The notes under the pieces were generated by a model, which was not told the origin of the DNA, made no database searches, and saw nothing but the letters and a program-made list of their open reading frames with translations. DNA of 64,000 bases. Origin: Candidatus Methylobacter favarea. GTDB lineage: Bacteria; Pseudomonadota; Gammaproteobacteria; Methylococcales; Methylomonadaceae. Every line of letters starts with the position of its first letter. The first letter of the stretch is position 1. The translations under genes were made by a program, and so were the position numbers. The stretch is from the NCBI RefSeq assembly GCF_902806695.1, contig NZ_CADCXN010000047.1, forward strand, positions 62,001-126,000. The letters run 5' to 3'. Of the stretch, positions 27,400-37,695 are shown in pieces.

Positions 27400-29596
27400 A
27401 TTGAATCCTTTTAATCCATCCTTGCAAGCGGCTTTTTCCAGCCGGGCCTGTAAGTCGGCGTTAAATTATCAACAGGACAGCCGGCAGCTGTTTTATACCC
27501 TGATCCATATCAGTGAACACTGTGCCGCTCTTCCGCTAGCTTATCACTACCTCCGCCAGCATTTAACAGAAGTAAACAAGCAATACCCGATAAATTTTTC
27601 CGAACCATATCACCCCGATGCTATCGGCGTTACCCTGAGTATGCCGTTACCTGATCCAGGATTGGTTGAATTAAATCTGAACGCCTGTTTGTTGCAATCC
27701 TCGCCGGTTATTTTGACTGAAGCCTGCTGGCTGCAGGCTATTTCCCAGGCGGCCAGCAGTCAGTCTCAAATGGCCGTTAAGCTGATGGCTGTCTATTCAA
27801 GGTTAACGAATCGAGAATCGTATAAGGTTTTATATCAATCACTATTACTAACGGCAGGTATAGAGATGCCGGCTTTGCATACCTGGGCATTTGCCCGCCA
27901 GGAACAGATTAGCGACTGTAGCTTTGAGTTTGCAAGCATCCAGCTTGCTCTGACGCATTTCCCGCGCGTTTTTTTTCCCGAAATACTGGGCTTTACATTG
28001 GCTTATTGTCAATCCCGCACCCTGCTAGAACACTGTTTTCCTGCGCAAAAGCTGCAAACGCAATCCAGCCTGATGCATTTTTTGACAGGCCGGCAGAAGC
28101 TGTTGAGCGCTCAGATTCCCTTCATCATTGAAGCGGTCAGGGATTATTTACAGATTTTTGCTGAACGCACGGAATCCTTATGGCCGCGCATGCAGACCGG
28201 TTTTTGGCTTTACAAGCAACAGACGGAGCGTTGTTATCGGCATTTAAAACAGCAGCTGGAAAATCCTTTATCAACCCGGCAGGCGCTGGCAAAATTGCTG
28301 CAATACAAAGCCTCTTCTGCTTTCGGACATCACGCGAAAATTCAACTGGCCGGCAAATCTCTGGATGACTGGTTTTCACAATCTCCATTTGACAGCGAAA
28401 ACTTTCTTACCGTCTTAAAACAATCTCCGTATATCAACACACAAAATCCTGCCGACAGTCCATTACTTAAGCTGTTTGATTTCAACGGCCCCATGTTCGG
28501 GGTTTTGACTGAATCTGAAAAAGAACTGCTGAAAATCTGGCTAGGGTCTGAAAATTCAGAAATACCCAGTCAGGATAAATCGGCAGCGGTTATGATGGAA
28601 GTTAAAAACCCGCTGCCGTTTGATGAAAAAAAATGCTCGCCGATTATTAACTGCTCCCATATCGATTACGCCAATATTAACTACTCCAGGCTGAATACCA
28701 GAGAGCTTTATTATTATCTGGTAAACGCCGACTTATACCCGGAAGTATTGGCGACGGCGAGACGGAGAGTGCAGCGTGTTTTACAAGTGGCAAAACTCCT
28801 GAATCGCTTGCCATTCAAGCCATACAGCCATCAGGTTTTTGAAGAGTATATTGACGCGATTTATCAGCGCGAAATCAAGGCTTACCAACCGCTTGAAGCA
28901 TCACCGAAATTATCAAGGAAAGCCTATTTATGGGGAATTGAACAGTTTGCGCCTACAATTTTAACCGACGGCTGCTGGCTGCAGCATGTTAATCAGCTAG
29001 GCTATTCCCACCCTGCCATAGCCGCTATTTTATTCAGGATTTATGAGGACGAAACAGGCAATGGCCGGCTCGAACAAAATCATCCTTATATTTATCAGCG
29101 CTTACTGAATAGCCTGAACATAAGCGTGCCGCCGATTCATAGCCGGCAGTTTATTGAATATCCGGGTTTCATAGCCGGCGCTTTCGACATCCCGGTCTAT
29201 TTACTAGCCATTTCAAAATTCCCGGCTGCTTTTCTGCCCGAGCTATTAGGTTTGAATATGGCCATCGAGTTAAGCGGCCTGGGCAGGGTCTATATGCAGT
29301 TAGTTGATGAATTAAAGTTTTGGGGCATCGATCCTGCTATTGTCAGCATACATATTTCCATAGATAACATTGCTTCGGGACATACCGCCCTGGCAAAGAA
29401 AGCTGTCCAGTTGTATCTGGATGATATTTCTGCTTCTCATGGAGAGTCGGAAATGCAGCGTCACTGGCAGCGCATCCATACCGGCTATTGTTCACTGCAA
29501 ACAGTCGGCAGAAACTTTAAATGGACATTGATATACCGATATTTATTAAAGCAAATGACTGGCTGGCCCAAGTCATCATTAAAAATGACAAGTTGA
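27383..29596 (+). CDS. duplicated haem-oxygenase-like diiron (HDO) protein, N-half degenerate
   Basis: This 737-residue protein contains two related halves. Blocks repeat: LTEACWL (111-117) with LTDGCWL (527-533), and FFPEILGFTLA with FLPELLGLNMA. The second half keeps the iron ligands expected of iron-containing redox enzymes: acidic YEDETGNG (554-561), His567, Glu in the 620-629 helix, and the block H657-x3-D661-x5-H667. In the first half the matching positions carry other residues (e.g. Gln for Asp661 and His667). HDO enzymes use O2 for decarboxylation, N-oxygenation or C-C cleavage. Its start lies inside the carbamoyltransferase gene. The substrate is unknown. Confidence 0.82.
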   Translation: MNQLNELNPFNPSLQAAFSSRACKSALNYQQDSRQLFYTLIHISEHCAALPLAYHYLRQHLTEVNKQYPINFSEPYHPDAIGVTLSMPLPDPGLVELNLNACLLQSSPVILTEACWLQAISQAASSQSQMAVKLMAVYSRLTNRESYKVLYQSLLLTAGIEMPALHTWAFARQEQISDCSFEFASIQLALTHFPRVFFPEILGFTLAYCQSRTLLEHCFPAQKLQTQSSLMHFLTGRQKLLSAQIPFIIEAVRDYLQIFAERTESLWPRMQTGFWLYKQQTERCYRHLKQQLENPLSTRQALAKLLQYKASSAFGHHAKIQLAGKSLDDWFSQSPFDSENFLTVLKQSPYINTQNPADSPLLKLFDFNGPMFGVLTESEKELLKIWLGSENSEIPSQDKSAAVMMEVKNPLPFDEKKCSPIINCSHIDYANINYSRLNTRELYYYLVNADLYPEVLATARRRVQRVLQVAKLLNRLPFKPYSHQVFEEYIDAIYQREIKAYQPLEASPKLSRKAYLWGIEQFAPTILTDGCWLQHVNQLGYSHPAIAAILFRIYEDETGNGRLEQNHPYIYQRLLNSLNISVPPIHSRQFIEYPGFIAGAFDIPVYLLAISKFPAAFLPELLGLNMAIELSGLGRVYMQLVDELKFWGIDPAIVSIHISIDNIASGHTALAKKAVQLYLDDISASHGESEMQRHWQRIHTGYCSLQTVGRNFKWTLIYRYLLKQMTGWPKSSLKMTS

Positions 29597-29599
29597 CAG

Positions 29600-30655
29600 A
29601 TGTTGATACGATTGAGCCATTTGCTCCCCTTTATTTTACCGGTCAGCGTTTTCTTTTTTCTGCTAAGCGGGCCTCACAGTATTGAGGGAGCGCTGGCCTG
29701 GACAACACCGTTCTGGACAGTCCTGCTGGCTGACTGGCTCAGCCCTGAAGTAACAACGCAGCAACAACAAAGTGTTAAAAATGGATTTTATGATGGCATT
29801 TTATACGGCCTCGCTGTCTTGCAGATGGTAAATGTAGGTTTAATGCTGGATTATATCAGCCGATTAGAGTGGACTTCATCAGGGGCGGCAATAGTCGGCT
29901 TGGCCAATCTGGTTGCGGTCAGATTTCTGGTCGGCACTAGCTCGGGAACGTCAGGAATCGTCGTCGCCCATGAGCTGATCCATCGTCCCCAATGGCCTAT
30001 GCAGCAACTGGGCCGATTATTGTTATGCAGCGTCTGTTATGAACATTTTGTCATCACCCATAAGCGCGGACATCACCTGAATATTGGCATGCCGCAGGAT
30101 ATTGCCATGCCGCATCTGGGCGAAAGTTTTCATGACTACTGGAAGCGGATTTATACCGGCAATTTACGCTACGCCTGGCGCTCCGAGCAGGATAGACTGG
30201 GACTTCCCCAAAATCCGTGGGGCAGTTTAAAAAGCCTTCATAATCGGGTATTGCATGGGCTGCTGGCTGAATTGATACTGGTTGTTTCAATAACCGTATT
30301 TTTTGGCTGGATTGCCGCCTTCATGTTTTTATACCAGGCCTTTGCGGCCGTTCGCATACTGGAGGCCGTCAATTATTTTCAACATTGGGGGCTTGAAGAT
30401 GGGCGCTACGGCCATAGCTATGGCTGGGTCAATAACTCCTGGCTGACCAGCTATGCTTTAATCGGGCTTTCCAACCATATCGGTCATCATCAGAATGAGA
30501 AAAAACATTTTTATGAAATCGCCTATTCCGACCAAGGGCCGAAAATGCCCTACGGCTATTTCATCATGAATCTTTGGGTAAAACTGAACAATGACTCATA
30601 TCAAAAAATGGCAATGCGCGAACTGCAACACTATCGGTGCTCTCAGCGGTCCTGA
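29600..30655 (+). CDS. AlkB-like membrane diiron hydroxylase
   Basis: This 351-residue integral-membrane protein has the His-rich motifs of the alkane hydroxylase/fatty-acid desaturase superfamily. They are HELIH (124-128), THKRGHH (153-159), NYFQHWG (258-264) and HIGHHQNEKKH (293-303). They match the AlkB-type set (HELxHK, EHxxGHH, NYxEHYG, HxxHH), with the Glu of the second motif replaced by Thr. It starts 3 bases after the HDO stop, so the three genes form one operon. Members hydroxylate alkyl chains or other lipophilic substrates. Here it may place the hydroxyl that the carbamoyltransferase modifies, which is inference. Confidence 0.87.
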   Translation: MLIRLSHLLPFILPVSVFFFLLSGPHSIEGALAWTTPFWTVLLADWLSPEVTTQQQQSVKNGFYDGILYGLAVLQMVNVGLMLDYISRLEWTSSGAAIVGLANLVAVRFLVGTSSGTSGIVVAHELIHRPQWPMQQLGRLLLCSVCYEHFVITHKRGHHLNIGMPQDIAMPHLGESFHDYWKRIYTGNLRYAWRSEQDRLGLPQNPWGSLKSLHNRVLHGLLAELILVVSITVFFGWIAAFMFLYQAFAAVRILEAVNYFQHWGLEDGRYGHSYGWVNNSWLTSYALIGLSNHIGHHQNEKKHFYEIAYSDQGPKMPYGYFIMNLWVKLNNDSYQKMAMRELQHYRCSQRS

Positions 30656-31106
30656 GAATGTGTTCATATTCATAACACAGGCGCTGCCTTCCTTTCTTTG
30701 ATCCTGCAAGGGAAAGTTATTGATCAAGAGCTAAGTTACTGATTTAAAAGAGTGTACCCAATTGAGGAACTAAAAGCCGGGCAATCAGGTCATCTGGTTT
30801 GATAATGGCATCCAGCTTGAGGAAAAGGGCAATAGCCGGTTTTTTATTAGCGCCAAAGCCGCTGCCTGAGAACCGGCAGTCGAGCCGGCATTTATAGTTA
30901 TAAACTTTTAGTTATAAATAGCGCAGGCTTTTCATGAATGGCTGGATAATATAATCATTTTAATCAAAAGCCTACCTGTTTTTTTACCTTAAAATGCATA
31001 AACTGCCTTATTTTTTTATCCTCGAATGGGGCGAGAGATTATACTATTTCCTGGTTTAGCCATATCACCCCATACCTCCACAGACACTCAGCAGCAGGCA
31101 TATTTT
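30656..31106. other. intergenic stretch after the AlkB-like gene
   Basis: About 450 bp. A short stem CCGGC-AGTCGA-GCCGG near 30872-30887 might act in transcript ending but lacks a T-run. The 10-mer TAGTTATAAA occurs twice within 25 bases (about 30893-30917). No convincing coding frame was seen. Confidence 0.5.
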
Positions 31107-31691
31107 ATGAAGACGAGCATAACAATTTTGGCTAGTATAATAGCTATCACCCTGACGGCGTGTTCAACTCAAGAGGTCAGGCAAACTGCAAAAGGCTCAC
31201 CGGCAGCACCGCCTGATCAATCGCTATACCAGGCCGGCGCAAATCCGCCGCTTACCATAATTAAAGATCATAAGACTTTGAATCTGGTCAGAGTAATGGA
31301 TGGCGCCGCCTGTAAAAATGATTTTCAGGGGGCTAAAGGGGAATTTCTGATTTATGCCGATCCGAGCGATATAGAGCGCATTAAACGCGAAAAAGGCCCT
31401 AAAGTATTTAGTGATTTCGAAAGAAAAATCCAGGCGTTTTCGACAGAAGTCTTGCAGCACGCCATTAACGCCACTAACCTGGCCGAAGACCCTTTTTCGC
31501 TGGGAGAAGATCAAGCTCAAGAGAAGCTGGCCAAGCAGTTGACCAGCAATTTCCGGAGTGCCGTAGCTGGCGCTGTTACTACTTTCGGAAAAGAAACCAC
31601 GTTAACAATTGACATCGCTCCTTATCCGCCTTCGTTTGTGTTTTATCAAAAAGGCTGTGAAGCTACTCGGGTTGAGCCGGAAAGCACATAA
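31107..31691 (+). CDS. hypothetical lipoprotein
   Basis: This 194-residue predicted lipoprotein starts MKTSITILASIIAITLTACS, a signal peptide with lipobox LTAC (Cys19). The mature part has no domain I recognise; it is rich in charged residues and has two Cys (in GAACKND and QKGCEAT) that could form a disulfide. I chose the ATG at 31107 because it begins the signal peptide and follows a GCAGG motif. It is convergent with tpx. It could be an envelope stress or assembly protein; no function is proposed. Confidence 0.7.
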   Translation: MKTSITILASIIAITLTACSTQEVRQTAKGSPAAPPDQSLYQAGANPPLTIIKDHKTLNLVRVMDGAACKNDFQGAKGEFLIYADPSDIERIKREKGPKVFSDFERKIQAFSTEVLQHAINATNLAEDPFSLGEDQAQEKLAKQLTSNFRSAVAGAVTTFGKETTLTIDIAPYPPSFVFYQKGCEATRVEPEST

Positions 31692-31695
31692 TGCA

Positions 31696-31719
31696 GGAGC
31701 TCAGGAGCTCAGGAGCTAA
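31696..31719. repeat. octanucleotide tandem repeat
   Basis: AGGAGCTC AGGAGCTC AGGAGCTA: three copies of an 8-mer directly after the lipoprotein stop codon. It is outside any gene and may be a slippage-prone site. Confidence 0.85.
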
Positions 31720-31740
31720 GGATATAAATTGTTACGGGAC

Positions 31741-32235
31741 TTACAGCGCAGCCAAAGCCTTGTCATAATCGGGCTCATCCGCTATTTCACTGACCAGTTG
31801 GGTATAAGTAACGATGTTGTTCCCGTCAATAACTACAATAGCGCGGGCGGTTAAGCCGGCAAGCATGGTATCGAGCAGTTTTACGCCATAGTCATCAGCA
31901 AAAGTTGAACGGAAGGTGGATAAGGGAATGACATCTTTTAAGCCTTCAGCTTCACAAAAACGGCCCTGAGCAAACGGTAAATCGGAAGAGACAATCAGAA
32001 CAACGGTATTATCCAGGCTCGATGCTTTCTCGTTGAACTTGCGAGTTGAAGCGGCACAGGTCGGCGTGTCCAGACTGGGTACGATATTCAGTATTTTCTT
32101 TTTGCCGGCAAAGTCTGCCAGAGTAACATCCTGTAATTTTCCATTCACCAGTTTAAAGTCAGGCGCTTTGGCGCCTTTGGCAGGCAATTCGCCGGAGGTA
32201 TGTAATGGATTGCCTTGAAATGTAATTGTTGCCAT
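31741..32235 (-). CDS. tpx: thiol peroxidase
   Basis: Tpx is an atypical 2-Cys peroxiredoxin that reduces lipid and hydrogen peroxides with thioredoxin. The 164-residue protein starts [18 protein letters not shown]. It carries the peroxidatic Cys in [17 protein letters not shown] and the resolving Cys in [10 protein letters not shown] chose the ATG at 32235 (AGGAA upstream) over an open extension to 32277. It lies downstream of der, 94 bp away, and probably has its own promoter. Confidence 0.95.
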   Translation of the reverse strand: MATITFQGNPLHTSGELPAKGAKAPDFKLVNGKLQDVTLADFAGKKKILNIVPSLDTPTCAASTRKFNEKASSLDNTVVLIVSSDLPFAQGRFCEAEGLKDVIPLSTFRSTFADDYGVKLLDTMLAGLTARAIVVIDGNNIVTYTQLVSEIADEPDYDKALAAL

Positions 32236-32329
32236 TGGATTTCCTCGCAGAGTTGCATCGTCAAACTTCACCGGCACTCATGGAAACATTTTTTGCGCTG
32301 TTTTCCTTTCCCTGCCCATGTCATTTAGT

Positions 32330-33721
32330 TTATTTTGTAGTTTTAATATGCTTGACCAGACGTTTACGTTTTTGTAATTGCCGTTCTGTCAGCTTGTTTT
32401 TCTGCCCGTGAAACGGATTGACCGGTGATTTAAATTCCAGTCGTATCGGAGTTCCTGACAAAGCCAATTTATCACGATAATAATTTATTAAATAACGTTT
32501 ATAAGAATTTGGCAATGCCTCTGTCTGCACCCCGTGAATAACTACCACAGGCGGATTTCGCCCGCCCTGATGAGCATATTTCAGCTTGATGCGGCGATTG
32601 TTCACTAGCGGGGGCTGATGCGCGTCAGTCGCCTCTTTCAGAATTCTGGTAAGCATCGGCGTTGACATATCCAGCATTGCCGATTCATACAATTTTTCGA
32701 CCACATCAAACAACTTTCCAACGCCGCTGCCGTGCAGCGCGGAAATCGGATGTTTTTCGGCAAACTCCAGAAATGCCAGCTTGACATCCAGCTGCCGCTT
32801 AACGCTCTCCTTCTGTTCGATAGTCAAACCGTCCCATTTGTTCAAACCGATAATCAAAGCTCTTCCGGCTTCCAGCACCAGGCCTAACAAATGAGCATCC
32901 TGATCCGTAATGCCTTCCCTGGCGTCAATTAAGTAAATCACTACATTGGATTTTTCAATCGCCTGCAGCGTCTTGATAACGCTGAATTTCTCGATAGCTT
33001 CCGAGACTTTGGACCGTCGCCTCATGCCGGCAGTATCGACCAGAGTAAACAGCTTGCCGTTACGTTCAAATGGAATATAAATACTGTCGCGCGTAGTCCC
33101 GGGCTCATCAAATACGATTACTCTTTCTTCGCCCAGCAGCCTGTTGACCAGGGTCGATTTGCCGACATTAGGCCTGCCGACAATTGCAATGCTGATGCCG
33201 CTGTGTTTTTCATCGGCCGCTTCTTCAGCAGGCGGCAACAGTGGATTAATTCTGGCGAGTAATTCAGGTATTCCCCTGCCATGCGAGGCGGCAATTTGTA
33301 CAGGTTCCCCGAGAGCCAGTGAATAAAAGTCTGAAGACGCTACATTGGCGTCAATGCCGTCGACTTTATTAATAACCAGGACTACGGGTTTATTTAATTT
33401 TCTAAGGCTATTCGCAATAACCTTATCCGAGGCGCTAAGACCTTCCCGCGCATCCACCATGAACAGCACGATATCAGCCTCCCCCAGGGCTATCTGCGCC
33501 TGCTTTCTGGCAAAACTTTCTATGCCTTCCGCATCATCGGCAATTCCACCCGTATCGACCACCAGACAGGCTCGATCACCGCCTTTCACGCGTCCATATT
33601 GCCTGTCCCTGGTTAAGCCGGGGAAATCGGCAACCAGAGCTTCCCGGCTGCGGGTTAAGTAATTGAATAATGTGGACTTGCCCACATTGGGCCGCCCTAC
33701 CAGGGCTATAACAGGCAACAT
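32330..33721 (-). CDS. der: ribosome biogenesis GTPase Der (EngA)
   Basis: Der is a double GTPase needed for 50S ribosome assembly. The 463-residue protein has two G domains, each with P-loop GRPNVGKST (about residues 8-16 and 185-193), DxxG (DTGGI, DTAGM) and NKxD (NKVD, NKWD). A C-terminal KH-like domain follows. It lies 2 bp after bamB, the usual neighbour. Confidence 0.97.
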   Translation of the reverse strand: MLPVIALVGRPNVGKSTLFNYLTRSREALVADFPGLTRDRQYGRVKGGDRACLVVDTGGIADDAEGIESFARKQAQIALGEADIVLFMVDAREGLSASDKVIANSLRKLNKPVVLVINKVDGIDANVASSDFYSLALGEPVQIAASHGRGIPELLARINPLLPPAEEAADEKHSGISIAIVGRPNVGKSTLVNRLLGEERVIVFDEPGTTRDSIYIPFERNGKLFTLVDTAGMRRRSKVSEAIEKFSVIKTLQAIEKSNVVIYLIDAREGITDQDAHLLGLVLEAGRALIIGLNKWDGLTIEQKESVKRQLDVKLAFLEFAEKHPISALHGSGVGKLFDVVEKLYESAMLDMSTPMLTRILKEATDAHQPPLVNNRRIKLKYAHQGGRNPPVVVIHGVQTEALPNSYKRYLINYYRDKLALSGTPIRLEFKSPVNPFHGQKNKLTERQLQKRKRLVKHIKTTK

Positions 33722-33723
33722 GG

Positions 33724-34917
33724 TTAAAGTGACCGGGCTTTTAAAGCGGCAAGAGTGCCGTCTTTTGCATAAACATAAACAATATTATCCACGACAACAG
33801 GCTTGACATCGATAGGACTATCGGTAATTTGCACACGCCCAAGCTGTCTGCCGTCAGTAGTGGACAGCCAATGCACATAGCCTTCAAAATCGCCTACTAC
33901 CACATAATCCTCATAAACAGCAGGGGCCGTCAGTTTTCTTTGATGCAACTCCTTTTGTTTCCATAACGATGCGCCGTTTCGCTGATCCAGCTGCCATACA
34001 TGACTTTCCGAATCCGACAGGTAGAGATAACGCCCGTCATAGCTTAAACCTGTATATGAAGAAATAGTTTCGTTGCGCCACAATATATCGCCATCCAGTT
34101 CGGAGATAGCGCCTACTCCGCCATGATAGCTGGCAATATAAACCACACCGCCGACCTCTATCGGATCAACATCCAGATCCACCAGTCTTTCAACTTCAGA
34201 GCGCCCGGTCGGGATAGCAATACTGGTTTCCCAGACATACTTGCCGTCCACCAGGCGCAGCGCCATTAGCTTGCCGTTATCATAGCCATCAATTACATTA
34301 TCCTCCACAACTACAGGCGTACCGGCTCCGCGTATGCTTAACGCCGGTACGTTATGCTCATAGCTCCACAGTTTTTCACCGGTCTTCTCGTCAAGAGCGA
34401 CGACTGAGCCATCTGTAGTGCGGACTAAAACAATGCCTTTGGCAATGACCGGAACAGAAAGCACTTCGCTGGATACGGTCGACTTCCACAGCAACTTGCC
34501 GTTATCCATATTTAATGCGGTAACGTCGGCATCACTGGAACCCATAATTACAGTGCCGTTACCGAGGCCAGGTCCGCTGGAAAAATGAATTTCAGTTTCT
34601 GCTTCCCAAATGAGTTTGCCGGTTTTTAGGTCTCTGGCCTGCACCAGCCCCTCCCTGTCAGCGGCAATTATTTTTTCAGCACCGACTGCAGGAATCAGTT
34701 TCAGGGATTGTTCATCGCTGCCCACGCCGATACTTTCCTTCCAGGCTACATCTATGCCAATCTCGGGCTTATACTCAACTAATGGGTTCGGGGGATCGGC
34801 ATTATCTTCACCGCCGAGAAAATAATCCGAAATGCCCGAAATGGAATCTTTAACCGTATCCACGGCCGCACAGCCTGTCAAGCCCAAAAAAATCAATACC
34901 AGAATAAGCCGACGCAT
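33724..34917 (-). CDS. bamB: outer-membrane assembly lipoprotein BamB
   Basis: BamB is the eight-bladed PQQ-like propeller of the BAM complex that inserts outer-membrane beta-barrels. The 397-residue protein has a signal peptide and lipobox (LGLTGC, Cys16) and repeated propeller motifs such as [34 protein letters not shown] and [10 protein letters not shown]. The start overlaps the yfgM stop by one base (TAATG). Confidence 0.96.
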   Translation of the reverse strand: MRRLILVLIFLGLTGCAAVDTVKDSISGISDYFLGGEDNADPPNPLVEYKPEIGIDVAWKESIGVGSDEQSLKLIPAVGAEKIIAADREGLVQARDLKTGKLIWEAETEIHFSSGPGLGNGTVIMGSSDADVTALNMDNGKLLWKSTVSSEVLSVPVIAKGIVLVRTTDGSVVALDEKTGEKLWSYEHNVPALSIRGAGTPVVVEDNVIDGYDNGKLMALRLVDGKYVWETSIAIPTGRSEVERLVDLDVDPIEVGGVVYIASYHGGVGAISELDGDILWRNETISSYTGLSYDGRYLYLSDSESHVWQLDQRNGASLWKQKELHQRKLTAPAVYEDYVVVGDFEGYVHWLSTTDGRQLGRVQITDSPIDVKPVVVDNIVYVYAKDGTLAALKARSL

Positions 34918-35564
34918 TATTTTTGATTTTCAAGCTGTTCAGGCGCTGTCAGATCATTAATTTTAAGTTGCAGCAAGGGTGACTGATAGCCGTTTCTTAA
35001 CGCCTTCTGATAGTAAGTGCGCGCCTCATCCAGACGATCCAGGGCCACATACAAGTCGCCTACCAATTCATCATAAGCCCCCGCAAAACTTGAAGTTTCC
35101 GCGGCATCAACGCCGGCGATTAACTGCAGCCCCTGCTCATATTCCCCGTTCGCCATCATTAAGCGCACCAGTCTGAGCGTGGCGACATTTTTCAGCTCCG
35201 GATTGGAACTTGCCGCAATTTTCTTCAGAATTTCCTTAGCAGCCGTAAAATCCCCTTGCTGGACTTTTAATTTTGCCCGGAATAACTCACCGTATAGCGC
35301 ATATTCAGTTCCATCAAATTGTTTTTGCAGGCGTTCAGCCAGCTTTTCCGCCGTATCTTTTTGGTCCGCCTCAACCGCTTTAAGCAGCTGATCATACAGG
35401 ACAGAAGCCTGCGCAGCCTGATCTTTCCGATGATCCTGCCAATAATTCCAGCCCAGAATTACTGCAAAGCCCACAGCCAGACCCATAATGATGGATTTTC
35501 CGCTTTCTTTCCACCATCGTTTAAAGGCTTCAAGCCGTTCTTCTTCGGTATCGTAAATTTCCAC
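34917..35564 (-). CDS. yfgM: YfgM-like membrane-anchored TPR protein (ancillary SecYEG factor)
   Basis: YfgM is an inner-membrane protein with a periplasmic TPR-like domain that associates with SecYEG and PpiD. The 215-residue sequence starts MEIYDTEEERLEAFKRWWKE, followed by one membrane helix (IIMGLAVGFAVILGWNYW, about 24-41) and helical repeats. Its position between hisS and bamB matches E. coli. PpiD, its partner, is encoded elsewhere in this window. Confidence 0.92.
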   Translation of the reverse strand: MEIYDTEEERLEAFKRWWKESGKSIIMGLAVGFAVILGWNYWQDHRKDQAAQASVLYDQLLKAVEADQKDTAEKLAERLQKQFDGTEYALYGELFRAKLKVQQGDFTAAKEILKKIAASSNPELKNVATLRLVRLMMANGEYEQGLQLIAGVDAAETSSFAGAYDELVGDLYVALDRLDEARTYYQKALRNGYQSPLLQLKINDLTAPEQLENQK

Positions 35565-35578
35565 TTTTTATCTCTATT

Positions 35579-36922
35579 TTATATTTTTAATGAAGCGGTT
35601 GCGTCCTGACGAATTGCCGGCGTCCGATACTGGTTAAGCTGCAGTTGCTCGCGCAGAAACCTGATTGCCTCCTGTTGAGACATAGTCTGCTGCGCAGGTT
35701 CCTGAGCAGTTCCAGTGCGCAAAAATTTAACACCGACCTCGCCCCTGCTGACTTCATCATCGCCCAGAATAATCGCATAGTCAGCGCCGGTCTTGTAGGC
35801 TTTTTTAAACTGACTTTTAAAACTGCCGCCATCCATACCTACCTGAAGTTTCAAGCCGGGCATTTCATTCCTGATCACTTCAGCAAAACGCATGCCTTCC
35901 TGCTCCGCCAGGTCGCCTACCCGGATCATATAGACATCAACAGGCCTTGCAAGAGGAAGGTTATCGATAGTCTCCATCAGCGCCAGTATGCGCTCCATGC
36001 CCATGGCAAAACCTACCGCATGATTGGCTTTTCCGCCCAGCTGTTCTATCAGGCTGTCATAGCGCCCGCCCGCACAAACAGTGCCTTGCGAGCCCAGCTC
36101 ATCGGTTACCCATTCAAAAACCGTTTTGCTGTAATAATCGAGGCCGCGCACAAGTCTGGAATTGATTTCATAGCCAATGCCAAGATTATCCAGGGTGGCA
36201 GTCAAGGCATTAAAATGAGTGCGGCTGTCCTCGCCCAGATAATCCATCAATTCCGGCGCATTGGCGACCACCTGTTTCATGGCTGGGTTCTTTGTATCCA
36301 GGATCCGCAGCGGATTTGTCGTCAGGCGGCGCAAACTGTCTTCATCCAACTGATCCGTGTGCTTTTGAAAATACTCAACCAGCCTGTCGCGATACTGCAC
36401 CCGCTCGGCAATGGTTCCCAGGGAATTAAGCTGCAATCGAACCTTATCCTGGATGCCCAGTCTTTTCCATAAACGCTCATTTATCAGAATCAATTCAGCA
36501 TCACTATCGGGTCCGGACATGCCGTAGGTTTCAACGCCTAACTGGAAAAACTGGCGATAGCGTCCTTTTTGCGGACGCTCATGACGGTACATGGGCCCGT
36601 AATACCACAACCGGTGCACCTGATTATGTAATAACCCATGCTCGAGGCAGGCTCTAAGACAGCCGGCCGTCCCTTCCGGCCGCAACGTTAAAGAATCGCC
36701 GTTCCGGTCGGCAAACGTGTACATTTCTTTTTCGACAATATCGGTCACTTCGCCGATTGATCGCTTGAAAAGCTCTGTTTTTTCTACAATGGGCAGGCGG
36801 ATTTCGTTATAGCCATAGGCTTCAAGAACTTCTCTGATTATTTGCTCTGCATACTGCCAGAGCGGCGTCTGCCCGGGAAGAACATCATGCATGCCGCGGA
36901 TTGCTTGTATTATCTGGGCCAT
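35579..36922 (-). CDS. hisS: histidyl-tRNA synthetase
   Basis: HisRS charges tRNA-His. The 447-residue class II synthetase has motif 1 near the start ([10 protein letters not shown]), motif 2 ([19 protein letters not shown]), the histidine-A motif ([15 protein letters not shown]) and motif 3 (GFAMGMERI). A C-terminal anticodon-binding domain follows. The last 20 or so residues extend a little beyond the usual E. coli end. It lies 14 bp upstream of yfgM. Confidence 0.97.
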   Translation of the reverse strand: MAQIIQAIRGMHDVLPGQTPLWQYAEQIIREVLEAYGYNEIRLPIVEKTELFKRSIGEVTDIVEKEMYTFADRNGDSLTLRPEGTAGCLRACLEHGLLHNQVHRLWYYGPMYRHERPQKGRYRQFFQLGVETYGMSGPDSDAELILINERLWKRLGIQDKVRLQLNSLGTIAERVQYRDRLVEYFQKHTDQLDEDSLRRLTTNPLRILDTKNPAMKQVVANAPELMDYLGEDSRTHFNALTATLDNLGIGYEINSRLVRGLDYYSKTVFEWVTDELGSQGTVCAGGRYDSLIEQLGGKANHAVGFAMGMERILALMETIDNLPLARPVDVYMIRVGDLAEQEGMRFAEVIRNEMPGLKLQVGMDGGSFKSQFKKAYKTGADYAIILGDDEVSRGEVGVKFLRTGTAQEPAQQTMSQQEAIRFLREQLQLNQYRTPAIRQDATASLKI

Positions 36923-36938
36923 GAGTTAATGCAGAGGA

Positions 36939-37685
36939 TTACTGCAGAGCAGGTTTAAGGTGTTTTGCTTCATCTGAAAGCGGAAATTTTTCGAGTAATA
37001 AATTTTGGTATCCCCTGGCCAATTCCTCATTGCCCAGCGCGCGTTCGGTTTTCACGGCCAGCCCCAACGATTCAGGCGTGTGAGCGGCAACCCGCAGATA
37101 TCTTTGCAAATAGCCTTTTGCCGCCCAGAACTCACCGCTTTCGTAGCTGATTTTCTGCATTTCCTGCAATGCCGGCGCATACGCGTCATTTAACTGCAGC
37201 GCGCGCTTGAAATAGGCTTTGGCTTTTTGTTTTTGTCCCATTCCCGATTGACAGCGTCCGGCATTCGTTAAGGCCAGCCACTGCCGGTCATTTAACGGCG
37301 TGGAAATCGCTAAGGTCAATAACGCCATACCTTTTTCAAATTCGCCGCGCTCGCACAAAAACCGGCCGAAATTATTTTGCACGCCCAGATCATCCGGCGT
37401 TTGTTTCAAAGCAATCTCATAGTGGTCTCTGGCCAGATCATAATCATTTATTTTTTCATACAAAAAAGCCAGGGCGTTATGAACCTGGGTGTTGTCAGGA
37501 TCTTTCTTCAGCGCCTGCTGCAAGTTCTCTTTGGCCACTTCCAGCTTGTTCAGGCTCAGATACCGAATGCCCAGCTGCAAATAGACATCCGCAGAGGTAT
37601 TGTCGTTTTTAACGCCATTTCCGGCCGAAGAAGCGCAGGCAATCAAGACCGCTGAAAGCAAAAAAATTGTAAACCGTTTAAACAT
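36939..37685 (-). CDS. pilF: type IV pilus biogenesis lipoprotein PilF/PilW
   Basis: PilF is the outer-membrane pilotin lipoprotein for the type IV pilus secretin PilQ. The 248-residue protein starts MFKRFTIFLLSAVLIACASS with lipobox Cys17, and carries several TPR repeats (e.g. YLQLGIRYLSLNKLEVAKE, QVHNALAFLYEKINDYDLARDHY). The longer open frame upstream overlaps rlmN and is rejected. In many Gammaproteobacteria rodZ and ispG lie between pilF and hisS; here they are absent and pilF directly precedes hisS. Confidence 0.93.
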   Translation of the reverse strand: MFKRFTIFLLSAVLIACASSAGNGVKNDNTSADVYLQLGIRYLSLNKLEVAKENLQQALKKDPDNTQVHNALAFLYEKINDYDLARDHYEIALKQTPDDLGVQNNFGRFLCERGEFEKGMALLTLAISTPLNDRQWLALTNAGRCQSGMGQKQKAKAYFKRALQLNDAYAPALQEMQKISYESGEFWAAKGYLQRYLRVAAHTPESLGLAVKTERALGNEELARGYQNLLLEKFPLSDEAKHLKPALQ

Positions 37686-37695
37686 GCCGGCGAAC

